Shown in pieces: positions 5,944 through 12,172 of a DNA stretch of 18,528 nucleotides (position 1 is the first letter of the stretch; each line of letters starts with the position of its first letter). The position numbers and the translations under genes are program-made. This DNA comes from JAUSKF01 sp964545345. GTDB taxonomy: Bacteria > Patescibacteriota > Minisyncoccia > UBA6257 > WO2-44-18. The notes below the pieces were generated by a model, which searched no databases, had not been told where the DNA came from, and saw only the letters and a program-made list of their open reading frames with translations. The DNA is taken from assembly GCA_964545345.1 (NCBI GenBank), contig CAZJFE010000014.1:1-18528 (forward strand), in the 5' to 3' direction.

Positions 5944-7017
5944 GTGACCGACAAAGTGAAGCACGTAATCAACCTGCTTCGGTCCGGACGACTCCAAGAG
6001 GAGTACGTGGACAAGCGGCTGATTGACCTGAAACGGCACGACGACCTCGTCTTGCTGGATTACAGCCGGGACTGCCAGTATGCCAGCGCCTGGGATGAAG
6101 TGACGACCGCTTGTCGCGGCCTGATCATTGATTCCAAGGACTGGTCAGTGGCGGCTCGTCCGTTCATGAAGTTCTTCAATCTGGGAGAGGGCGGGGGAGT
6201 TCAGCCGAAGGATCTGCCGAAGATGCCGTTCCAGGTTTTTGAAAAGCTGGACGGTAGCATGGGAACGCTCTACCGGAAGCGCGACGGCAAACTGGCCATC
6301 TCCACTCGGGGATCGTTCCATTCGGTTCAGGGAGTGAAGGCAACCGAAATGTTGCATCAGCTCCCGGCGCTGGACAGCATCGGCGACGAGCTGACCTTGA
6401 TCTTTGAGATCGTCTATCACGACCCGGAAAGTCCACACGTCGTGAAGTACGACTACGAAGGGCTGGCCCTGCTGGCGGCGTTCAACCGTCACACCGGCGA
6501 GGAGTACTCGTGGGGAACGGTGATCAACATCGCTCGCGTCCTCGGCGTCCGCCTTCCGAAGGTCTACAACTTCGGAACGATTGACGAAGTTCGGGCAACT
6601 CTTCAGACTCTTCCGCACAATATGGAAGGATACGTGGTCCGTTTTGAAAACGGGCTTCGGATCAAGCTGAAGGGACGCGCTTATCTCGGAGTTCTCAAGC
6701 TGATGTGTCAGCTGACTCCGAGAGCGGTACTGGAGCATCTCTCCGCCGGAACCTACTACAAGGCGCTGGCGGAACTGCCGGAAGAGCTTCGGTCTGATGT
6801 GCAGGCGCTCGCGGTTCCGATGATGGAGAAGGCCAGAAATCTGGAGCACGAGTGCTATAACCACTTCACCTCCGCTCCGAAGGGTGACCAGAAGACCTTT
6901 GCTCTTTGGGTGAAGGAACGGTTCAAGAATCCGATTGCCGGCGCCCTGTTCAAACTGAACAAGGGTCAGCAGCCGGATTGGTTCGCCCTCGCGAACGAGA
7001 AACAGAAGGAAGAATGA
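5944..7017 (+). CDS. T4 Rnl1-type ATP-dependent RNA ligase
   Basis: 357 residues with a GTG start, chosen because GGGAGG at 5933-5938 lies 5 nt upstream. Rnl1 ligases join 5'-phosphate and 3'-OH RNA ends through a ligase-AMP intermediate and repair cleaved tRNA anticodon loops in T4. All nucleotidyltransferase motifs are visible: K101 in motif I (FEKLDGSMGTLYR, 98-110), E155 in motif III (LIFEIVYHD), E229 in motif IV (EGYVVRFENG) and K241/K243 in motif V (RIKLKG). Upstream, R58 in ACRGL and K76 in FMKFFN match the Rnl1-specific residues near R54 and K75. Residues 250-357 form a separate helical C-terminal region, the size of the tRNA-recognition domain of T4 Rnl1. The gene is clearly G+C-rich: 39 of 60 bases at 6421-6480 by hand count. 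It is monocistronic with a strong promoter; no polynucleotide kinase or anticodon nuclease is adjacent. Confidence 0.92.
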   Translation: MTDKVKHVINLLRSGRLQEEYVDKRLIDLKRHDDLVLLDYSRDCQYASAWDEVTTACRGLIIDSKDWSVAARPFMKFFNLGEGGGVQPKDLPKMPFQVFEKLDGSMGTLYRKRDGKLAISTRGSFHSVQGVKATEMLHQLPALDSIGDELTLIFEIVYHDPESPHVVKYDYEGLALLAAFNRHTGEEYSWGTVINIARVLGVRLPKVYNFGTIDEVRATLQTLPHNMEGYVVRFENGLRIKLKGRAYLGVLKLMCQLTPRAVLEHLSAGTYYKALAELPEELRSDVQALAVPMMEKARNLEHECYNHFTSAPKGDQKTFALWVKERFKNPIAGALFKLNKGQQPDWFALANEKQKEE

Positions 7018-7028
7018 CAAGCAATACA

Positions 7029-7059
7029 GCCCTCGGTGGAAACACCGGGGGCGTTTTTT
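7029..7059 (+). terminator. Intrinsic terminator with GAAA tetraloop after RNA ligase
   Basis: GCCCTCGGTG (7029-7038) and CACCGGGGGC (7043-7052) form a 10-bp stem with one T-G wobble, closed by the GNRA loop GAAA, then GTTTTTT. Confidence 0.9.
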
Positions 7060-7097
7060 ACCTCGCTCAGCGAGGTTAAACCCAGCTAAGCTGGGTT
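7060..7097. repeat. Two tandem small hairpins after the ligase terminator
   Basis: CCTCGCTCAGCGAGG (7061-7075) and AACCCAGCTAAGCTGGGTT (7079-7097) are adjacent perfect inverted repeats with apices GCTCAGC and GCTAAGC. Neither has a T-run. They lie between a terminator and the next promoter. Their apex matches those of the terminators at 2546 and 7761, which suggests one family of small hairpins. Confidence 0.65.
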
Positions 7098-7122
7098 ACC
7101 ATGTTTTGAATTACATCAAACA

Positions 7123-7151
7123 TTGACAAACCAAAATAAATAATGTATATT
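7123..7151 (+). promoter_or_regulatory. Sigma70-type promoter of the 7188 gene
   Basis: TTGACA at 7123-7128, a 17-nt spacer and TATATT at 7146-7151. The leader carries AAGGAGG at 7174-7180, 7 nt before the ATG, the best SD in the window. Confidence 0.85.
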
Positions 7152-7187
7152 CTTTGGCAAGTTCCTTAATAAGAAGGAGGAAAAGAT

Positions 7188-7754
7188 ATGTGCCGGATGA
7201 TTTCCTGCCTAGTGACGAAAGACGCGCGAGCGCTCGGAAAAGATGGAGTCCATTCGCACACCAAGATTGCCGCAATCCATGGAATAAGTCAGGATCGTTG
7301 TCTCGCCTACGAATTTCCGCTTGATCAGAGACGGCTACATCAAGATTTCTCTTCGACGAGCGCGCCTTTTGAAGCCAAGCAGTCCCACGATCAGGCGGCG
7401 AGAAGCTACTTTAAAAGCAAGGTAGGTACGCCGGGAAAATTGATGGAATATGTCGCGAAGAACATAGAAAATAACGCTTGGGAAATGTTAGAAAGTCTTT
7501 TGACTTCCAAAGCCAGAGAAATCTATGGTTTCCGGCTTACAGTTATAGATGAAAAATTGGAGAAAAGTATAGAGCGCGCTGAAAGGAGCTACAACAGGGC
7601 TACATATGATGGCGCGAACGCAAACAAAAGGGCCATTAAGGCATTTGATAAACTCCTAGATAAGACGGAGAGCGAATCAAAAGCTCGAAGGGCCCGATCC
7701 TGGATTAACCTCTTCAAAAAGCCCTCCAACCGAATCGCGGTCTGGAGAAAGTAA
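7188..7754 (+). CDS. Basic protein with MCxMI...SHT N terminus, function unknown
   Basis: 188 residues; the start is fixed by AAGGAGG at 7174-7180. The N-terminal part (about 1-50) reads MCRMISCLVTKD, then GVHSHTKIAAIHGI, DRCLAYEFPLD. This MCxMI / SHxxI / YE pattern recalls N-terminal segments of uncharacterised phage and CPR proteins, some of them pentapeptide-repeat proteins, but here no pentapeptide repeats follow; the likeness is from memory. Residues about 85-180 are predicted helical and rich in Lys, Arg and Glu (EKLEKSIERAERSYNR, then KAFDKLLDKTESESKARRAR), which suggests a coiled coil or a nucleic-acid-binding tail. No signal peptide or TM is seen. It has its own strong promoter, SD and terminator, so it is probably well expressed. 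Confidence 0.78.
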   Translation: MCRMISCLVTKDARALGKDGVHSHTKIAAIHGISQDRCLAYEFPLDQRRLHQDFSSTSAPFEAKQSHDQAARSYFKSKVGTPGKLMEYVAKNIENNAWEMLESLLTSKAREIYGFRLTVIDEKLEKSIERAERSYNRATYDGANANKRAIKAFDKLLDKTESESKARRARSWINLFKKPSNRIAVWRK

Positions 7755-7760
7755 CCACCC

Positions 7761-7790
7761 ACACCCCCTGCTTAGCAAGGGGTGTTTTTA
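7761..7790 (+). terminator. Intrinsic terminator after the 7188 gene
   Basis: ACACCCC (7761-7767) pairs with GGGGTGT (7779-7785); beyond one C-A mismatch, TGC (7769-7771) pairs with GCA (7775-7777) around TTA. A run of T follows (7785-7789). The apex reads GCTTAGC. Confidence 0.88.
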
Positions 7791-7806
7791 TTCACAATAT
7801 CAGGTC

Positions 7807-7836
7807 TTGACAGGGGAGCGAGGTTTTGTGTACAAT
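7807..7836 (+). promoter_or_regulatory. Promoter of tuf-rpsJ
   Basis: TTGACA at 7807-7812, an 18-nt spacer and TACAAT at 7831-7836. The expected start near 7843 gives a leader of about 60 nt that is A-rich and has no SD before the tuf ATG at 7904. Confidence 0.85.
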
Positions 7837-7903
7837 CCGATATAACGTTTGTTTATAAAAACTTTAGCAAAAGTCGTCTCAAATCATAAAAAAATAAATA
7901 AAA

Positions 7904-9103
7904 ATGGCAGAAAAAGAAAAATTCGTTAGGAATAAACCTCACGTAAACGTCGGCACAATCGGACACGTTGACCACGGCAAGACTTCCTTGACCGCGGCCA
8001 TTACGCACGTCCTGTTCTTGAAAGGTTGGGCGAAGAAAGAAGAAAAGGTTGACGATATTGATAACGCTCCTGAGGAAAAAGCCCGTGGTATCACGATTGC
8101 TTTGCACCACTCCGAGTATGAATCCGAGAAGCGCCACTACGCGCACATTGATGCTCCCGGTCACGCTGACTACATCAAAAACATGATCACCGGCGCCGCC
8201 CAGATGGATGGCGCGGTATTGGTGGTTTCCGCCGCTGATGGCCCTATGCCTCAAACTCGTGAGCACATCTTGCTTGCCCGTCAGGTAGGCGTGCCGGCTT
8301 TGGTGGTTTTCTTGAATAAATGCGATATGGTGGATGATCCGGAACTTATTGACTTGGTGGAATCCGAAGTTCGCGAACTTTTGAAGAAATATGAATTCCC
8401 GGGTGATACCACTCCGGTTATCCGTGGCTCCGCGACTAAAGCTTTGGAAGCGAAATCCGCTGATGATCCGGCCGCTAAGCCGATTTTGGACTTGGTAAAG
8501 GCCTTGGATGAGTTTATTCCTGAACCGGTCCGCGATACTTCTAAACCGGCTTTGATGCCTATTGAAGACATCTTCTCTATTGAAGGCCGCGGTACTGTGG
8601 TTACCGGCCGTATTGAACGTGGTGTCTTGAAGGTAAACGAGGAAGTTGAGGTGATCGGCTTGCGCCCCACCCAAAAGACCGTCGTTACCGGCATTGAAAT
8701 GTTCAACAAGCTGTTGGATGAAGGTCAGGCCGGCGACAACGTTGGTATCTTGCTCCGTGGTTTAAAGAAAGAAGACGTGGAGCGCGGTCAGGTTATTGCC
8801 AAGCCGGGGAGCGTTAATCCGCATACCGAATTTGATGCCGAGGTTTACGTGTTGAGTAAAGAGGAAGGCGGACGACACACTCCTTTCTTCAAGGGCTACA
8901 AACCGCAGTTCTACATCCGCACGACCGATGTTACTGGTGAAGTTACTTTGCCGGAAGGAATGGAAATGGTTATGCCTGGCGACACCGTCAAAGTTGGCGT
9001 CAAGCTGATCGGCCCAGTAGCTTTGGAAGAAAAACAACGGTTTGCTATCCGCGAGGGTGGTAAAACTGTAGGCGCCGGCGTAGTTCTGAAGATTAATAAA
9101 TAA
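7904..9103 (+). CDS. tuf: Elongation factor Tu
   Basis: 399 residues, the normal length. EF-Tu carries aminoacyl-tRNA to the ribosome as a GTP complex. G-motifs are in order: GHVDHGKT (20-27), RGITI (61-65), DAPGH (83-87, with the catalytic His) and NKCD (138-141), and G5 is IRGSATKALE, where most bacteria have GSALKALE. Domain 2 holds IEGRGTVVTGRIERG, and domain 3 holds PQFYIRTTDVTG and ends IREGGKTVGAGVV. The ATG is preceded only by an A-rich leader without SD. The gene is co-transcribed with rpsJ, 36 nt downstream, from its own promoter. It is separated from fusA by seven accessory genes, which is unusual for this locus. Confidence 0.98.
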   Translation: MAEKEKFVRNKPHVNVGTIGHVDHGKTSLTAAITHVLFLKGWAKKEEKVDDIDNAPEEKARGITIALHHSEYESEKRHYAHIDAPGHADYIKNMITGAAQMDGAVLVVSAADGPMPQTREHILLARQVGVPALVVFLNKCDMVDDPELIDLVESEVRELLKKYEFPGDTTPVIRGSATKALEAKSADDPAAKPILDLVKALDEFIPEPVRDTSKPALMPIEDIFSIEGRGTVVTGRIERGVLKVNEEVEVIGLRPTQKTVVTGIEMFNKLLDEGQAGDNVGILLRGLKKEDVERGQVIAKPGSVNPHTEFDAEVYVLSKEEGGRHTPFFKGYKPQFYIRTTDVTGEVTLPEGMEMVMPGDTVKVGVKLIGPVALEEKQRFAIREGGKTVGAGVVLKINK

Positions 9104-9139
9104 TCTGAACTGCCCAGCACTTAGTACCTAGAAAATTTC

Positions 9140-9466
9140 ATGGCAAAACAAAAGGAAGAGCAAGAAAAACTCAGACTCAAAATCAAAGCTTACGACAGTA
9201 AGTTGATTGATAATTCCGCTCGCCAAATCGTGGACACCGCGAAGCGATTTGACGCGGAGGTAGTGGGTCCAATCCCGCTTCCCACGGAGATCAAGAAATA
9301 CACGGTCAACCGTTCAACTTTCATTGATAAAAACTCCAGGGAACAGTTTGAGCTCCGGATTCACAAGCGCTTGATTGATATCTTGAATCCCACACAATCA
9401 ATCGTCGCCTCTCTTTCACAGTTAAACTTGCCATCAGGAGTTGATATTGAAATTAAGATGGTCTAG
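9140..9466 (+). CDS. rpsJ: Ribosomal protein S10
   Basis: 108 residues, slightly longer than the usual 100-105 owing to a charged N terminus (MAKQKEEQEK). It is a 30S head protein, also the NusE partner of NusB in antitermination. Signatures: LRLKIKAYDSKLIDNSARQI, GPIPLPTEIKKYTV, REQFELRIHKRLIDI, and LPSGVDIEIKMV at the C terminus. There is no SD. It is 36 nt after tuf and is followed at once by a strong terminator, so here it closes the tuf unit and does not head the S10 operon. Confidence 0.97.
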   Translation: MAKQKEEQEKLRLKIKAYDSKLIDNSARQIVDTAKRFDAEVVGPIPLPTEIKKYTVNRSTFIDKNSREQFELRIHKRLIDILNPTQSIVASLSQLNLPSGVDIEIKMV

Positions 9467-9467
9467 C

Positions 9468-9504
9468 CAATCAAAAAACCGGGAATTGCCCGGTTTTTTG
9501 ATTG
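9468..9504. terminator. 16-bp bidirectional terminator after rpsJ
   Basis: Arms 9468-9483 and 9489-9504 are perfectly complementary (CAATCAAAAAACCGGG with CCCGGTTTTTTGATTG) around AATTG. The A6/T6 tracts give a U-run on both strands. It starts 2 nt after the rpsJ stop. Confidence 0.92.
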
Positions 9505-9550
9505 CAAACTCTAATTCCTAAGCTCTAAAACCTAAGCATTAGCAAGGCAC

Positions 9551-9579
9551 TAGACATAAGTTTAGAAATAAGCTAGAAT
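9551..9579 (+). promoter_or_regulatory. Promoter candidate of the rplC-secY operon
   Basis: TAGACA at 9551-9556, a 17-nt spacer and TAGAAT at 9574-9579. It lies in the 150-nt gap after the rpsJ terminator and would give a leader of about 30 nt before rplC. No SD is present, and I see no structured leader like the E. coli S10 attenuator. Confidence 0.65.
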
Positions 9580-9616
9580 TCTTCCTATTGCGTTCGCGTA
9601 TTTAATTTCTATTCCT

Positions 9617-10042
9617 ATGGAGAAATACAAAGGCAAAAAAATGAAAATGACGCAGATTTATTCCGGCGAGAAAATCGTGCCGGTTACCCCTGTCAAAATT
9701 GATTCGGGTGATTTGAATTTGCTGAAAGTCGGAGACTCCGTGAAGGGCAGCGGCACTGTTAAGGGACGGGGCTTCCAAGGCGTAGTGAAACGGCATGGTT
9801 TCCACGGCGGACCGGCCACTCATGGTCAGAAAAATCGTCAGCGCGCTCCCGGTTCTATCGGTAACACCACTCCTCAACGTGTTTTGCCTGGCCGCAGAAT
9901 GGCCGGTCACATGGGTACTAACCGAGCCACTCTAAAAAATGTGAAAATCGTGGAAGTCCGCATGGATGAAAAATTAGTTTTCATTAAAGGCGCTTTGCCG
10001 GGCAACAACGGCGATAAAGTTGAATTGAGAACTAAAAACTAA
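9617..10042 (+). CDS. rplC: Ribosomal protein L3, short form
   Basis: 141 residues; L3 is normally about 205-210. This early-assembly 50S protein reaches the peptidyl-transferase centre through an extended loop. The N terminus (GKKMKMTQIYSGEKIVPVTP) matches family residues 6-27, then the sequence passes within about 20 residues to KVGDSVKGSGTVKGRGFQG, which is family residue about 105 onward. Roughly 60 residues of the globular barrel (the DGYxAVQ region) are missing. The extended loop (GVVKRHGFHGGPATHGQ, GSIGNTTPQRVLPGRRMAGHMG) and the C terminus (LVFIKGALPGNNG) are intact. The frame is continuous, so this is an in-frame reduction and not a break. The start could also be the Met at residue 9 or 11, but residues 1-8 match the family N terminus. 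There is no SD. Confidence 0.95.
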   Translation: MEKYKGKKMKMTQIYSGEKIVPVTPVKIDSGDLNLLKVGDSVKGSGTVKGRGFQGVVKRHGFHGGPATHGQKNRQRAPGSIGNTTPQRVLPGRRMAGHMGTNRATLKNVKIVEVRMDEKLVFIKGALPGNNGDKVELRTKN

Positions 10043-10043
10043 T

Positions 10044-10646
10044 ATGAAAACCTCTCTCTACAACTTGAAAGGAGAATCAATCGGCGAAGTGGATTTGCCG
10101 GAAAAAGTTTTCGGTTCCAAATGGAATCCGGACTTGGTTCACCAGGTATTGATGGCGCAAGCCGCCAACCGACGTAGCCCTTGGGCGCACGCTAAAGGCA
10201 GGGGAGAGGTCCGGGGTGGTGGAGTTAAACCTTGGAAGCAAAAACATACCGGCCGAGCCCGTCATGGATCCATCCGGTCCCCAATCTGGAAAGGCGGTGG
10301 AGTTTCCCATGGACCGAAAAAAGATCGTGATTACACCCAGAAAGTGAACAAAAAGATGGCAAAAGCCGCTGTTTTCTCCGTCCTTTCCAAAAAATTAGCC
10401 GAAGGGGAATTACGGGTGGTAGATTCTCTGGAATTACAGGATCCGAAAACTAAGGCCTTATTCACAATGATCAAGAATATGTTGCCGGCAGTTTTAGTAG
10501 CCACCAAAGAAAACAAAAATATTTCCAGAGCTTCCAAAAATTTGGCTCGCGCGCGCAGTTTGAGCGTTACTTCCTTGAATGTGGAGGATTTACTGAAATA
10601 TAAAAATATCTTACTTGATCAGCGAGCTGTAACGGAAATTAAATAA
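10044..10646 (+). CDS. rplD: Ribosomal protein L4
   Basis: 200 residues, the usual length. It is a 50S protein whose long loop lines the exit tunnel. The loop is clear at about 42-90: NRRSPWAHAKGRGEVRGGG, WKQKHTGRARHGSIRSP, WKGGGVSHGP. The N-terminal part (LYNLKGESIGEVDLPEKVF) and C-terminal part (SLNVEDLLKYKNILLDQRAV) are typical. It starts one base after the rplC stop, with no SD, so coupling is likely. In E. coli L4 represses the S10 operon, but that leader is not seen here. Confidence 0.97.
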   Translation: MKTSLYNLKGESIGEVDLPEKVFGSKWNPDLVHQVLMAQAANRRSPWAHAKGRGEVRGGGVKPWKQKHTGRARHGSIRSPIWKGGGVSHGPKKDRDYTQKVNKKMAKAAVFSVLSKKLAEGELRVVDSLELQDPKTKALFTMIKNMLPAVLVATKENKNISRASKNLARARSLSVTSLNVEDLLKYKNILLDQRAVTEIK

Positions 10647-10647
10647 C

Positions 10648-10926
10648 ATGGATAAAACTATCATCAAACATCCGGTAATCAGTGAAAAATCCACTATGCT
10701 TAGCGAAATGGGTAAGTATATTTTTGCCGTAAAAGAAGGCGCGACTGCTCCGGAAGTCAGGAAAACTATTGAGGGTCTCTACAAAGTGAAAGTGGTGAAA
10801 CTAAACATGATTAATACGAAGGATAAGCCGAAAACCTGGGGCCGCTTGACCGGAGTAAAACATGGCTACAGAAAGGCGATCGTCACCCTGAAAGAGGGAC
10901 AGAAGCTAGACGTAATGCCTAAATAA
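10648..10926 (+). CDS. rplW: Ribosomal protein L23
   Basis: 92 residues. It is a 50S protein at the tunnel exit, docking site for trigger factor and SRP. Signatures: IIKHPVISEKSTMLSEMGKYIFAV at the N terminus, KKTIE-type helix (VRKTIEGLYKVKVVKLNM), and the loop KPKTWGRLTGVKHGYRKAIVTL. It starts one base after the rplD stop without an SD. Confidence 0.96.
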   Translation: MDKTIIKHPVISEKSTMLSEMGKYIFAVKEGATAPEVRKTIEGLYKVKVVKLNMINTKDKPKTWGRLTGVKHGYRKAIVTLKEGQKLDVMPK

Positions 10927-10934
10927 AAAACACC

Positions 10935-11768
10935 ATGAAAGTCTATAAACCAACATCGCCATCTCGCAGACAAATGACCGGTATTGAATACGGCGCTTTG
11001 TTGACCACCGGAGCACCGCATAAAGCTTTGACCAGAAAAATCCAATCTCACTCCGGCCGAAACAACCGCGGCGTTATTACCGTTCGCCATCAGGGCAGCG
11101 GAAATAAAAAACTCTACCGAGAAGTGGACTTTTTGCAAAATAAAGTTAGTGTCCCCGGCAGAGTGGAAACTCTGGAATACGATCCATATCGCAGCGGCTT
11201 TATCGCTTTAATCTCCTATAAAGATGGCGATCGCAGATATATTTTAGCTCCGAAGGATTTGAAGGTTGGTGACATAATTATGACCGCAGAAAACGCTCCC
11301 TTGAAGCCAGGAAATCGTGTACGGTTAAAAAACATCCCCGTCGGCTACTTTGTCTACAATGTAGAAATCCGAGCCGGTGGCGGAGGCAAATTAGCTCGTT
11401 CCGCCGGAGCTTACGCCGAAGTTTTGGCTCATGAAGCAGGATTAACCGATTTAAGAATGTCTTCAAAGGAGGTTCGTAAGGTTTCCGCGGAGGGTTGGGC
11501 TTCAATTGGACAAGTTTCCAATATTGACTATAATTTGGTGAACATTGGAAAGGCGGGCCGTTCCCGCTGGTTAGGCATTCGCCCAACCGTTCGTGGATCA
11601 GCGATGAACCCGGTTGACCATCCGTATGGTGGCGGTGAAGGCGCCCAGCCGAGAGGCACCAAGCGTCCGAAAACCATCTGGGGTAAAGTTACCGGTGGTC
11701 ATAAGACCCGCAAACCGAAAAAGTGGTCGTCTAAGTGGATTATTCAACGTCGGCCGAAGGTGCGCTAA
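10935..11768 (+). CDS. rplB: Ribosomal protein L2
   Basis: 277 residues, full length. L2 is essential for subunit association and near the peptidyl-transferase centre. The N-terminal part has GRNNRGVITVRHQGSGNKK, the central part has EYDPYRSGFIALISY and AGGGGKLARSAGAYAEVL, and the C-terminal part has NPVDHPYGGGEG, with the conserved His at residue 229 exactly, then KTIWGKVTGGHKTRKPKKWS. No SD. Confidence 0.98.
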   Translation: MKVYKPTSPSRRQMTGIEYGALLTTGAPHKALTRKIQSHSGRNNRGVITVRHQGSGNKKLYREVDFLQNKVSVPGRVETLEYDPYRSGFIALISYKDGDRRYILAPKDLKVGDIIMTAENAPLKPGNRVRLKNIPVGYFVYNVEIRAGGGGKLARSAGAYAEVLAHEAGLTDLRMSSKEVRKVSAEGWASIGQVSNIDYNLVNIGKAGRSRWLGIRPTVRGSAMNPVDHPYGGGEGAQPRGTKRPKTIWGKVTGGHKTRKPKKWSSKWIIQRRPKVR

Positions 11769-11811
11769 TGCGCAAATTTAAACATTTAAATATAAAAATA
11801 TTTAAACCATT

Positions 11812-12156
11812 ATGAGTCGTTCAAGCAAAAAAGGACCGTTCGTAGACCCGAAACTACTGAAGAAAGTGGCGGCTTTAAAGCCGGGCACAAAAGTAGTGAT
11901 CAAAACCTGGTCTCGCGCTTCGGAAATTTCCCCGGAAATGGTTGGCCACACTTTTGGCGTCCATAATGGAAAAACCCACATTGAAGTTTTCGTGAAAGAA
12001 GAAATGGTGGGCCATCGCTTGGGCGAATTTTCACCAAGCAAGAAATTCGTGAAACATGGAGGTAAAATGCAACGCGAATTGGAAGCTTCTCAGCAAGCCG
12101 CTGAAGTCGCGAAGGCTCAGGCCGCTAAATCCGCCGAAGCTCCGGCTAAAAAATAG
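11812..12156 (+). CDS. rpsS: Ribosomal protein S19 with Ala/Lys-rich C-terminal extension
   Basis: 114 residues against the usual 92-95. It is a 30S head protein contacting the A-site tRNA side and bridge B1. The core is standard: SRSSKKGPFVDPKLLKKV, VIKTWSRASEISPEMVGHTF, VHNGKTHIEVFVKEEMVGHR, LGEFSPSKKF. Residues about 86-114 are an added tail rich in Ala, Gln and Lys. The ATG is preceded by a 43-nt A+T-rich spacer without SD. Confidence 0.97.
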   Translation: MSRSSKKGPFVDPKLLKKVAALKPGTKVVIKTWSRASEISPEMVGHTFGVHNGKTHIEVFVKEEMVGHRLGEFSPSKKFVKHGGKMQRELEASQQAAEVAKAQAAKSAEAPAKK

Positions 12157-12172
12157 CGGACACTAATACTAT

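Noticed and set aside
6145..7020. 291-codon antisense ORF over the RNA ligase gene
   Set aside because: The G+C-rich sense strand suppresses stops on the other strand. The sense frame has every ligase motif, promoter, SD and terminator.
7853..8674. 273-codon antisense ORF over tuf
   Set aside because: The sense frame is unmistakable EF-Tu; the antisense frame has no initiation signal or recognisable domain.
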